From positions 391,245,269 through 391,309,268 of the forward strand of contig OY856187.1 of the NCBI GenBank assembly GCA_963693315.1: a stretch of DNA of 64,000 nucleotides, given 5' to 3'. Shown piece by piece: positions 1 to 9,892 of this stretch (the stretch's first letter is position 1; each line of letters begins with the position of its first letter). The notes beneath the pieces are model-generated. The model saw nothing but the letters and a program-made list of their open reading frames with translations. It ran no database searches and had not been told where the DNA came from. Source of the stretch: Diogma glabrata (taxonomy: Eukaryota; Arthropoda; Insecta; Diptera; Cylindrotomidae). The position numbers were made by a program, and so were the translations under genes.

Positions 1-4
1 GATT

Positions 5-129
5 TAAGGCTGAAATTCACATACAACAGAAACAGAATTCCATACAAATTTTACAGAAACAGAATTTTTTGCAGTCAAATTTGTATGAAATTCTGTTTCT
101 GTTGTGTGTGAATGCCCGGCATAAGGCTG
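5..129. mobile_element. Short hairpin MITE-like inverted repeat
   Basis: Positions 15-51 and 77-113 are inverted copies of each other with about two mismatches in 37 bases, separated by 25 bases. The pair is bordered by the direct repeat taaggctg (5-12 and 122-129), whose inner part taa fits a TWA target site. The outer ends (ggctga on one side, gcccggca on the other) match less well. A tiny Harbinger-type MITE is the best reading, but the asymmetric ends leave room for a chance hairpin. Confidence 0.5.
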
Positions 130-506
130 CGTTACTAGGTCATACAAAAGCGATAGTTCTACGTTTGAACATTATATTTGAAGCCTTAGTAAAAATATAT
201 ATTACTATTTTTTTGTAATTTTATGACAACCTTAAATTACCAATAACAAGAAAAGAGGACAAAAGATTCGAAAACTAAAATAAGAAGACAAGTTTTCTAA
301 AGATGACAGTCGGACAAAAAAGAGGACAGTCCTCTTCAAAAGAGGACAAATGGTCCCCTTACTGGTATACATTCGATTCTTTTCATATCTAGATATCTTA
401 ACCTTCGAAAACGTCCAAAAAGCAGAGCAAAACTTCGCTCAATAACTTGCCTGAGATAATAAAAAAAGAGGTTAATAAATAATTATTAGAACATAAAAAA
501 AATTCC
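130..506. other. Non-coding AT-rich spacer
   Basis: No ORF worth reporting. The motif aagaggaca occurs three times between about 252 and 348, and 320-336 is a near-perfect 17-base palindrome. The missing C-terminal part of the Harbinger transposase to the right would lie here if it were spliced, but I see no matching reading frame. Confidence 0.4.
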
Positions 507-1402
507 TTACCGACACGAAGCGTGAGTTTTATTAAACTTTTTTTGGACCTGCGTCAGATTTCCCCGATCAATAAATGGAGGAATACACCATGGTTCTAAG
601 GGGTAGGCCTTATCGGCCAATATTTTTTCATCCTCGTCAAAATAAAAACTCACGTTTTGTTTAACATTTTTGTAAAAATCAGAATTTCTAAAAATTCGAT
701 TATCATGTACAGAACTAGGGTACCCTACAAAACAGTCGATGTAGCGCATTTTGTGGTCACAAATAGCTTGCAACGTTACTGCTGTGAACATTTTTCTGTT
801 TGTATATGCCATTTTTTGATCCGCCGGTGCTGTACATGGAACATACGTACCGTCAACTGCCTCTTCTACTCCCTTAAAACCATTATTTCTTTCAAAGTAG
901 TTTTTTATTTCTAATTTCCGTTCACTGTCCGGAAAGTTTATAAATCTATTTGCGACATAATTTAAAAAATCAATTATACGAAAAAAAATTTTCGATAATG
1001 TCGATTTAGCCAAATCGAATCTTTCCCCAATAGATCTATACGAATCAAGTGTAGCCAGAATATGACTGCCAGCAATTGCTTTTCTGGCGATATCGATAAA
1101 TTTTCCCCACCGCGTACTAAGTGCAAATTTGTATTGAAAACATTGAGGAGTTTCTCAAATGCTTCTCTGGACATTCTAAAATTCTGCTGAAACTCGATGC
1201 TATTGTAATTCGATACAATTCGTTCCACATATAAATTAATACGTGGTGGCGTCTCTTTTTGGCTTACAATTAACATACCTTCCTCATCTTCTGAGTCCGA
1301 CAAATCACACGATAATTTTTTAATGTTGGCAATATTATTTATTAATTTGTTTCCATGTTCTATAGCGAGATAAACAATTAATTTTTTTGTATTATTCGAC
1401 AT
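507..1402 (-). pseudogene. PIF/Harbinger (HARBI1-like) transposase, frameshifted and 3'-incomplete
   Basis: Read on the minus strand. The N-terminal part (1402 to about 1060) has an acidic stretch followed by a helical region; the C-terminal part (to 507) carries the DDE_Tnp_4-type core. Visible motifs are VDGTYVP with the first catalytic Asp and YPSSVHDNRIF with the second, then ADKAYP, as in HARBI1 relatives. The two parts lie in different frames and join best with a one-base shift near 1060. The frame ends at a TAA just after KTHASCR, before the region where the third catalytic residue (Glu) is expected. The stop lies within a gtaagg that could be a splice donor, so either an intron or a truncation ends it. 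Harbinger elements normally also carry a separate Myb-like gene; none is seen. Almost certainly inactive. Confidence 0.85.
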
Positions 1403-1754
1403 TATTTACAAGAATTATACCAATGAAACACAAAAATATGTTTGACATATGACGTTTATGACAATTTTCAACACAAAATAACAATTTGGCGTTCACTACG
1501 TTTTGAAGTAATTTTCGTCGACGACGATGTATTTCGACGATGTAGCGAACGCACCCACTAGTGACAAACATTTAAATATGCAGCCATTTTACATTTTTGC
1601 AAGCGAAAGGAACAAAAACAAGAAAAATACACCAAAACAGTAATAGTATACCCATCAAACAATTTTACGTACGTACCCAAAAGTATACGATTTTTGCACG
1701 GAATTCCATACCCATTTTTCATTTTTAGATGAGTTAGATGAGTGTCATCTTTAG

Positions 1755-1858
1755 ATGAGTGTCAGGTAAAATTTATATTTGTTTGTGCGGTTTACATAAA
1801 TGAAAATGTCAGTGGCATTTTTACAAAAAAATAAAAGAAGAAATGGATGATTTAATAT
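1755..1858 (+). repeat. Repeat copy 1 of a transposon 5' leader
   Basis: This stretch resembles 3507-3617, sharing gtgtcaggtaaaattt, tatttgtttgtgcggttta and aaaagaagaaatgga in the same order. Copy 2 leads straight into the start codon of the tnp2-like transposase at 3601, so copy 1 is probably the 5' end of a second, otherwise lost, copy of the same transposon. Confidence 0.6.
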
Positions 1859-3117
1859 TTTTTTCTTACTACTTGCATGAGAAATTTCTATTATTTACTC
1901 AAAAACCCAAGACAAAAGTTAATTTTCTCAGCTATGGTTACTAATTCAGATTCCCCACAGGCCACACCTAATAATAAGTATTTTAGCACCTTGGTAAATA
2001 ACAAAAATATAACTTTTGTTTGTTTGTTAAACTGAGTTCATCTTTGAATTTTTTTTAGTTTCTTCCTACAGATTAGTTTATTTGCAATTTTAATTCGTGT
2101 TGAACATTTCTGTTGAAATTTAGGTTAGTTGTGAGTTGTAGACTAAAAAAATTCAAACTTCGGTTCATCAATTGAATAGGTTTTCAATTTCATGTCAAAA
2201 ATAAATAAAAGCTATATTTTTTAATGCAAAGCATAAGTGATTTTTATATAGTTTTAAGAAAATTCATTGAAAATAAAATTCTAACTAAGCAGCCCTGAAT
2301 AATAAATATCCAATACGCAATCCAATGATATGATAAACAATGTTTCACCAAATTAAAATTTTTAGTTATTCACCATTTGCTTATTAATTGACATTTTATT
2401 TTGTGTATAATTTTTTTTTTTTTTTTTTTTTAATAAAATGTGTTGTGTAGTAGGAATTACAATATGTGTCACAATAACACATAAAAACCTTTTAAGACCA
2501 AGGTCCCACAACAACATACGTTCAGAGGTGTTGATGGACGTAAATCTTTCTTTTTTTGTTTTTTTAAATTTTTTGTTAAAGAATGGATAACTAAACAAAA
2601 AATCCTATCACTGACAAAATATGACATAGGCCAATATTTTATGATAGAATAGAGAAAATAAAAGTAAATTAAAAGGTAAATAGCAAATTTTTACAAAAAT
2701 TTGCTGAAACAAAACAAAAATGTAGTGGCCAATAATCCAGCCGGTTGCATATTCCTTGATCCTGTGACGCACTGTCTTTCTTGAAGATTAAAGTCCACAC
2801 ATAGTTATATGAAGGCTCGTTTCCTCAAGGAAGCAATATCGTCTCATCATCAAGGATTATTTCACAGCTAAGATTGAGGGTGCTACCGTTGACTGAATAC
2901 AGTTCATCCGCCACCACCCCTAAGATGTCACCTTGGCTAGTGATATCTCACTGCTATTGCCAGTGGTATGTGATATCTCACGTTAACTCGTATGTCAATA
3001 GCAGGGACTGGAGTACGCGGGGCTGTCACACCCGTAGATCAAAAATAAAAAAAATTTTCAAAACAATAAAAACAATTAAGAGTTTCAGTGCATTTTTTAT
3101 TTCAAGTAGTAAAAAAA

Positions 3118-3253
3118 ATAGTATATAAACCTCGGTGAAGCAAATTTTCTCCATTTCGGCTCTTAATTCGCTCGAAACTTCGTTTCTCGCGAATTAATAT
3201 TCACCTCAATATAGAAAATTTACTTTATCACCTCGGTTTATAATGTACTATTA
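3118..3253. repeat. Imperfect inverted repeat (possible MITE)
   Basis: The left arm (tagtatataaacctcgg onward) and right arm (ending ggtttataatgtacta) are inverted and imperfect, with a shared gcaaatttt/gaaaattt block. The arms flank about 70 bases. No target duplication could be fixed, so the assignment is tentative. Confidence 0.35.
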
Positions 3254-3506
3254 TTAAGATTTTTCGAACGTATATATATGTATTACGTTAAAATCAAAAT
3301 TTATGTCCCTATATACAGAACTTTCGATATAGTACAATCTGCTTATTTTTTTAGCACAAAAAAAAATCGTGATTTTGAAATAAATATATATAAAACTCCA
3401 TTTACAAAAAATTTGATCAAAAACACAAATCCATTTTTTTGCATTGCATAGATGTCATTTGTTTTAATTATTTAATTCTAATTTGTGTTTTCTAAAAGTG
3501 TCATTT

Positions 3507-3617
3507 TAAAGTGTCAGGTAAAATTTGTATTTGTTTGTGCGGTTTATATATTTAAGCAAAACTGTCTAAGCGGAAGTATTACAGAAAATTAAAAGAAGAA
3601 ATGGAAGTTTTAATATC
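3507..3617 (+). repeat. Repeat copy 2, leader of the tnp2-like transposase
   Basis: Homologous to 1755-1858. It ends with the presumed initiator ATG at 3601, preceded by aaaagaaga. Confidence 0.6.
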
Positions 3618-4228
3618 CTTTGGAAAAAAAAATGAAATAGATCCAGAAAACGAAATCATAGAAGATGATAATGAAAATTCAAATACAATTTTTGAAAATG
3701 TTGTTAATTTTCGAAATTCCTCTTGTCAAGAAATTGATATAATAGAAGATGAAGAACACGGAGAGGAAGAAGAAATCCGATTGAAAATTCTGACTCAGAA
3801 TTTTCTAGTGATGACGGTGAAGTTTTTGATGAAGGAGAAATTAATTTAGAAAATAATTTAGTTGAATGGATCATGAAATACAAAACAACGAATGAATCGG
3901 CTAATGCTTTATTGCAGATATTACGTAAATTTCATCACCACAAGATGTACGTACTTTAAACAAAATGCCGCCAAAACATAATATCATTGCAATGGGATGT
4001 GGATCATACATACATTTTGGTCTTGAAAATCATCTAACGAAATTTTTGGCCCGAAACAAAAACAAGAACTGGAATACGTTGAACATAGACATTGGAATAG
4101 ACGGAATTCGGTTGTCAAAAAGTTCATCCAGTCAGTTATGGCCTATTCTGGGCAATATAGTGGGAACAAAAGATGTATTTGCGATTGGTGCTTACCATGG
4201 CAATAAAAAGCCTTACTGTGCAGATGTG
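3601..4228 (+). pseudogene. CACTA/tnp2-like transposase, N-terminal half
   Basis: Starts with an acidic segment and continues into a helical block (NNLVEWIMKYKTTNESANA), then GSYIHFGLE and the block IDGIRLSKSSSSQLWPILG. Together these are typical of the animal 'transposase domain-containing' family related to plant tnp2 (Transposase_21). At least two one-base frameshifts break it, near 3780 and near 3940, so it is not translatable as one protein. The reading frame is then cut at 4228 by the 5' LTR of element A. The rest of the same gene resumes at 15865 in the matching frame once one copy of the tgtg target duplication is discounted, so the two halves were one gene. Family assignment rests on remembered motif order, not a search. 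Confidence 0.75.
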
Positions 4229-5663
4229 TGTTGTGATCACAATTCTGCATTTTCTAACTAAATTATTACCTGATCTACATTAAACAAGTTTTTCGTTTAA
4301 CGCTCAATTAAATAATCAGTTGCACATATAAAGAATCTTTTGATCACCCATCCAACCTGTATTTTTCTGATTACGCACCATCTGTGTCTGGATGTTGTTA
4401 TTATTACATTTTTTTTCATTGTTTTGATTTAATTTATGTACATACAAATCAAAACAAATGAAATACCAATATAAGAAATAACATAATTATAACTTTTCTT
4501 TATATTTGCGTTAGACTGAAAAACAATACAAATGATATTCTCTTATAAATGTTCTCTATTCCTTGGCGCCTTAATAAAACCTGTTGTGTGTTTCAAAAGA
4601 GAAACCAAAGAGAGGGACGCGTAATAATGAAATAACTTTTGTCCTTCTTTAGCATAAATCAAAAAAATAATATTTATACTGCACATTTTGCTTAATTTTT
4701 GTTCAGTATGATTTTATTTGTAAATCAATTAAAAAGTTCGATCGTGATTCTAACGGGAAATCAATTTAAAGAAATATTGTGTTCGGGATCAATTTTTGAT
4801 TGTAGAAATGCCACCACTTTGGCGGCCCGCGCGAATATTGTAACAGAATCAATCTGATTGATTTCAACTCTTATAAATTGTCGATTTATTTTTAAAGCAA
4901 GTATGATTAAATCTTTTTGCTAGTTAGCGTTTAATTATCATTAATTAGTTCGCAACTTATATTAAAAACTGTTATTTGCAATAAAGTAAATTCCTATAGA
5001 AATTGAAATGAAACAAAAAGAAAGTTTAACCTTGTAATGTATCTGTGAATTATGAATACAAAAAAAATTAATTTAAATTACCAGAAATAAAAAGAGATAA
5101 ATATTAAAAGAAATTATGAGTGTAGTTATTTGTTTTTAAGATTGTGGATTGGTGAAACTATACGAATCTGTTATAAGGTGTTGACAGATGGATTGACCTG
5201 TTATGATAATACATTGAATTGGTACAGACACAACGTTTGTTTTTATGGAATTACATTAGGGATTAAATTTATGCCAAAAATAAGAGGTCTGGAACTATTA
5301 AAACCTGATTTAGTGTATTAATGGAAATATAATCAAATAACCGTGATACAAACCAAATGGACGCAAAATATTTGACATAAAGATTGATACCTTACATCAC
5401 CACATCAAATGAACGGACCATTTGGATTTTATAGGAGCACTCAAGACGCCTATCAACGTATATTAAGTTAAGTTATTTTGTTTTCATTAAATTTTTTTTT
5501 CTACTATATTCTTTAAATTTTTGAATTTTTCTTTTTTGGGGACCGTCATGGTTCTCTAGAGTGAATTGTTTTCATAGAGATTTTTCTTAGGTTAAGGCCG
5601 CATCGCCTTGTTTTTTTTGATTTGATATCTCCTGGCATAACGGCGCATAGCTCCGTTATAACA
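4229..5663 (+). repeat. 5' LTR of element A
   Basis: Begins tgttgtgatcac and ends ccgttataaca, so it has the usual TG...CA termini with tgtt/aaca inverted ends. It matches 14423-15860 almost base for base. A candidate polyadenylation signal aataaa lies near 4572. A 63-codon ORF inside it occurs identically in both LTRs and is probably chance. Confidence 0.95.
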
Positions 5664-5666
5664 AAT

Positions 5667-5684
5667 TGGCGTCGAAACACGAAA
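5667..5684 (+). promoter_or_regulatory. Putative minus-strand primer-binding site, element A
   Basis: Three bases after the LTR comes tggcgtcgaaacacgaaa. A TGG start complementary to a tRNA CCA end is expected here. I cannot say which tRNA it matches. Confidence 0.65.
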
Positions 5685-6017
5685 TTATAACGGGAAATTG
5701 CTCTCGTTATATATAAATTATATAAATATATTTGAATATTCCGGTTCCCTTTATTTTCAATTTTTTTTTGGAATATTGGAGATCGAGCGTGATTTGATAT
5801 TTGGAATTTTTTTTATATACATAATATTCCGGTTTGTGAATTGGGAAAAAGTTTTTTTTGAAAATTTTTGGAATATTAGATTTTTTCCATACAGTTATAT
5901 GTATATAACTTTTTTTTCGATTTGATATTTTTTTTTTTTGTTTGATATTTTTTATTAATTAACGGAATCGAAGTTGGATTTTGTCCCATTAAATTTTTTA
6001 AAGAAATTTTTTTAAAA

Positions 6018-6461
6018 ATGTTTGCAAAAAAGCGTGGTGTTCATTATAGGAAAGAGACAGAGCCTCGCTTCAGAACACCACTCTATAGAAGAACGAGGCC
6101 GTGGCTGCCCGATCAGCTTCCTTTCTGGTCCAAGGAAGAGTTGGCTGATCCCGGTCCAGGGTTGGATGGACCTCCTCCCCCGAGTTTTGAACCAAAAATT
6201 CTAACAAAGTGGGAGGAGCCTGATCCAGCTCTGGACAGGGATATAACCAAAGAACAGTGGAAAGCTCTGGCCAAAACCATGAAGATATTGGTAGAAGATC
6301 TACCTCCTCCTATGACCGGGGTAAGAAGAAGGATGTTGGCCAGGAGAAAGAAGAACGAAGCCCGGAAGAAGGCTGAGAGGGCAGCCCTGAACTTCGCAGC
6401 AACAACGGTGGACAAAATGAAGCTACCTAAATCAAAACCTAGTCTATCTGATTCCGATTAA
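6018..6461 (+). CDS. Small basic, proline-rich leader ORF of element A
   Basis: A 147-codon ORF in the leader, between the primer-binding site and gag. It is rich in Arg, Lys and Pro, with a PPPP run near residue 53 and a highly charged stretch RRRMLARRKKNEARKKAE. No domain is recognised. Its base composition is much less AT-rich than the surrounding leader, which argues that it was under coding selection. It could be a divergent N-terminal Gag-like or accessory protein, or a captured sequence. A comparable small charged ORF sits in the leader of the element at 49.8 kb. Confidence 0.5.
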   Translation: MFAKKRGVHYRKETEPRFRTPLYRRTRPWLPDQLPFWSKEELADPGPGLDGPPPPSFEPKILTKWEEPDPALDRDITKEQWKALAKTMKILVEDLPPPMTGVRRRMLARRKKNEARKKAERAALNFAATTVDKMKLPKSKPSLSDSD

Positions 6462-6618
6462 GAGTCAGATGGTTGTAGCACAGTCCACCACACATTGGTT
6501 CCTCTAACAAAGTATCCAGGAGAGCTTAACTCTCTTAACATGTTTCGCTGGTTGAGGGTCGCCTCTGCCTAAAGACATGCGATCACCAGGTGGATTTTTT
6601 TTTCATTAATAAAAATTT

Positions 6619-6878
6619 AAATTTCATTTAGTTTTCCTGCCCGAGATGTGATGCGGACTTCGCTGGACGTGGTTTTGCAAAAGTGAAGAGATACCTGTTG
6701 GTGTTAGTATCGCCTAACCAAACAGGATCTCTTCTCCAGAGCTTAACCACTCCCCTGCAAAAGCAAAGCCGCATTCATATCTCCACCCTGCTGGGAAGAG
6801 CCAAAGCTAAACCTAGCCTCCCTTCAAAAATTTTAATGGGGTCAAATCCATCCATTATCGCAAACAATAGTAAATTTA
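6619..6878 (+). repeat. Subterminal direct repeat of element A, 5' leader copy
   Basis: About 260 bases that recur at 13912-14175 in the 3' untranslated region, with scattered substitutions and short indels. Both copies begin aaatttcatttagttttcc and end atagtaaattta. They lie outside the LTRs and bracket the whole coding region. The function is unknown. Confidence 0.9.
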
Positions 6879-7249
6879 ATTTTTGTAGTGCAGACGGATC
6901 TGTAGGGTGGAACTCTATACTGGTCCACTCTCAGCAATGATATTAGCGTTAATGTTTTCTTATTTTTTTTTTCTTAGTTTTAAGGATGATTGAACACAGC
7001 ATATGATTTTTTGTTGAAACAGATGTTTAGGCTGTATCTTAAAACAATGCTGAGTTCTTTTTATCATTCGGGAGGAAACTAGAGTGTAGATTTTAGGATT
7101 TTAGACCTATTTTTATTCTAGACCTCACATATCAGTGCTGAGGAGAGATCGCGAGCTCGATTTTCAAATCCACTTCTGCTACTACAATTTCTTAAACTTA
7201 TAATAATACAGTCAATCGGTATGGGCTTTGCCTGGGAAAAGTCTCTAAC

Positions 7250-7790
7250 TCATTAAATAAAAATAAATAAATAAATACTTTTTGTTATTAATAAATAAAT
7301 AAATTATCATTTAAATAAATAAATAATAAATATTTTTTTTTGATACTATTATTATTTAATATAAATAAATAAATAATTTTTTTTCTGATATTATTATCAT
7401 AATAAATAAATAAAATTAATTAAATAATTTTGATATTTTCTATAATTAATTAAATAAAAATTTTGATATTTTTTTAAATATACCTTTTTTCGCTATAAAT
7501 AATTAAATAAATATTCTGATATTTTATATAAATAAAATAAATATTTTTGATACTATTATTAAATAAAATAATAAATATTTTTAAATATTTTAAATAAATA
7601 AATAAATTATTATTTAATAAATAAATAAATAACAAATAAATATTAAACCAATTATTTCTATAAATAACTTTTAAATAAATATTTTTTTTGATAAATAAAT
7701 ATTAGGTAAAAATACAGATATAAATAAATAAATATTTTTTCTGATAAATAAATAAAAATTTTCCCTTTTTGGAAAATTTAATAGATATAT
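7250..7790. repeat. AT-rich tetranucleotide-like tract in element A leader
   Basis: A long run of aaat/ataaataa-type repeats with short interruptions. It contains no ORF and separates the leader ORF from gag. Confidence 0.9.
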
Positions 7791-8131
7791 TTGTTTATAT
7801 ATATTTGGATAAATTAACAAAAAAATTTTAAATTTAGGTAACCCTGTAAAAGAAGGACAAAGGTTGTTTCATTATAATACGTCTCTGCTAGCCGCGTGGT
7901 TACGCTTTTTTGTCGCGTTTTTACAATTTATTGTTGGTCACGCATTTCGTCTATTTTTGGTCGCGTTTACATTATTTTTATAGATACTGGTTGATTCATT
8001 TTTTTTGCAGAGTGTGGTCTTGTTTTCGCTTTTCATAATCGTATTTGGGGTTTGTCTGGTAATTAGCAATTGTTTACGAATCTTTTTTTTGGAAATCGTT
8101 ATAATTTATCTTTTTTTGACAACAAAAGAAA

Positions 8132-8830
8132 ATGTCAAATTTACCTTTAGATCATCCATTTTTCGGTCTCGAACAGTGTGAGCTGTGGGTTGAATGTTTC
8201 CTCCGGGACATCCAGTACAACAGCGAAAACTGGATACAAAGATTAAGTGATGCTGTTCGAAATTCGGCTATGCCAGTGTTACAATCACACGCTTCTAATG
8301 CTAAAGAAGAAAGCGAAATGATCGTGTCAGCAGCGTTATTCTTGGCTCGTGAAGTAAGGTGTTTGGTGGCTCCAGTACCACAGAACGTATTAAAAGGGTT
8401 AATAAACAGAATAACCCACTATGTGGATCGAAACAATCGTATCAATAACGTGGAAGCGTTAACTGATGCCACTGAATACGCAACCAAGATACTGTCTCAG
8501 ACTTTTAGGACCGTCACTGCATGGATAATGGGACCAGAAGGAGGTGCCATAAGAAAGGATGTACCAGCTCCTGCAAACTTAGATGAATCATTCCAAGGAG
8601 TATTCGCAAGATCAACTCCACAACATATGGATCCTTTGGGCGACCTGATTGATGATATGACAGGCCGTCAACGAAGAGCGCGTCTTCCACAACCAGCCAA
8701 TGATGTACAGCAGGAACAGCTTGGACCAGCAATACCACTGGAAGAGCTGTTCAACGACATTAGGATAGCGCCACCTCCTTACCGTTCAGCTAGAGTTTCA
8801 GCAGTGCCAGCTCAAATACAACCGCATTAA
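8132..8830 (+). CDS. Gag N-terminal (matrix-like) region, element A
   Basis: A 232-codon ORF starting atgtcaaatttacc. It has no recognised fold, but near its C-terminus (residues 214-217) is PPPY, the form of a PPxY late-budding motif that binds WW-domain ubiquitin ligases in retroviral Gag proteins. It ends at TAA (8828-8830), yet the same frame remains open after that stop into the capsid region. The natural product was therefore probably one Gag of roughly 580 residues, now divided by a single stop. The stop could be a disabling mutation or, less likely, a recoding site. Confidence 0.75.
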   Translation: MSNLPLDHPFFGLEQCELWVECFLRDIQYNSENWIQRLSDAVRNSAMPVLQSHASNAKEESEMIVSAALFLAREVRCLVAPVPQNVLKGLINRITHYVDRNNRINNVEALTDATEYATKILSQTFRTVTAWIMGPEGGAIRKDVPAPANLDESFQGVFARSTPQHMDPLGDLIDDMTGRQRRARLPQPANDVQQEQLGPAIPLEELFNDIRIAPPPYRSARVSAVPAQIQPH

Positions 8831-9892
8831 GGGTACCAACCAAATAGGTATTTGAGTCAATTTTACTCTAATTGGCTTCCTTACTTCTCTGGAGACGGGT
8901 CCTCACCTGATGCTCATGAGTTTTTCCATCTGGTCGAAGTAGCTGCACGAAGAGATCGGGTGACTTTTGATGATTTAAAGTCAATCGTTCCCCGATATCT
9001 CCGTGGAGCGGCTGAAAGACATTATATTAATCTGACCTATGAGTATCGGGTGGTGACCTATCCCATACTGAGAGAAGCTTTAGTAAACACGTTTGGTACC
9101 CTTACCGATGATAAAGCGGTGTTAAAGGTATTGCTGAGCCGTAGGCAGAAAAACAAGGAAAGCGTTTATGATTACATAATCTGCATGAACAACCTGAACA
9201 GTAGATTGATCCGGCCGTATGATCCACGCGATCTGATAGACATAGTTCGGGACGGTTTGTCCGTGGAACTTAAAAATGCCACCATGATAGCAAAGTTTGC
9301 TTCTCTTGAAGACCTGCGTGTGATGTGCCAAAAATTTGAAAAATTTTGGGCATCATCACCCGTAGCGTCAAGGACAGGTGGGCAACCTCTGTTACCACCA
9401 ACAAGAACAGCTGGTCAGTACCGGATCAGCGAAGTCACACCTTCAGATGAAGATGAAACAGGTCCATCGAATTACATAACAGCTCCATCTAAGTATAATA
9501 CAGGTCCATCAGACTACTCAGCAGGTTCATCAACATATGTAGACGCCTACAATGCACCACCTAGAATTCTGGCCAGACCTACAAACACCGATAGGTCTAT
9601 CCTGCCACCACCACCACCTAGAACTGATTATCAGATTTGCAGCAGATGTAAGGATATTGGTCATTCAATTTATAACTGTCCTCAAAAGCCGTACTGTTAC
9701 AGATGTGGTAAGGCTGATACTATCTCTACTAAATGCACCAACTGTCATCCATCGCTTCATTTAAACTCTCGGGCGGGAGTACAGAACTCGCGTGCTGTGC
9801 CCCCAAACCCATCTTTGAGTCCGCGAGGTCGTCTGAGAGATGCATCAACCACCACCGAAGAAGATCTTTTGCCACCACAACACCCAAAATAA
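8831..9892 (+). CDS. Gag capsid and nucleocapsid region, element A
   Basis: Same frame as the upstream gag ORF after its TAA. The only early start in this segment is a TTG, so independent initiation is doubtful. The first half is a Retrotrans_gag-type capsid (for example YLRGAAERHYINL and EALVNTFGTL). Near residues 263-276 is a canonical CX2CX4HX4C knuckle (CSRCKDIGHSIYNC). A second knuckle at about 282-295 has Thr in place of the His, so it is degenerate. The ORF overlaps the start of pol by about 160 bases, with pol in the -1 frame, as expected for ribosomal frameshifting. Confidence 0.85.
   Translation, partial: GYQPNRYLSQFYSNWLPYFSGDGSSPDAHEFFHLVEVAARRDRVTFDDLKSIVPRYLRGAAERHYINLTYEYRVVTYPILREALVNTFGTLTDDKAVLKVLLSRRQKNKESVYDYIICMNNLNSRLIRPYDPRDLIDIVRDGLSVELKNATMIAKFASLEDLRVMCQKFEKFWASSPVASRTGGQPLLPPTRTAGQYRISEVTPSDEDETGPSNYITAPSKYNTGPSDYSAGSSTYVDAYNAPPRILARPTNTDRSILPPPPPRTDYQICSRCKDIGHSIYNCPQKPYCYRCGKADTISTKCTNCHPSLHLNSRAGVQNSRAVPPNPSLSPRGRLRDASTTTEEDLLPPQHPK

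Larger units (their letters stand above)
1403..3600. other. Non-coding region between two DNA-transposon genes
   Basis: About 2.2 kb with no supportable gene. It holds a repeat shared with the 5' flank of the next transposase (about 1755-1858), a poly-T tract (about 2410-2431), two copies of the palindrome gtgatatctcac (2940-2951 and 2970-2981), and an imperfect inverted repeat (3118-3253). The sequence near 1500-1550 repeats cgacgatgta and ends in gcgaacgcaccc, which may be the right end of the Harbinger element, but I could not find a matching left end. Confidence 0.5.

Noticed and set aside
5130..5321. 63-codon ORF present twice (also 15324-15515)
   Set aside because: It lies in the LTRs; identity simply reflects LTR identity.
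6683..6940. 85-codon ORF in element A leader
   Set aside because: It lies in the 260-bp subterminal repeat, and the frame is not kept in the 3' copy.
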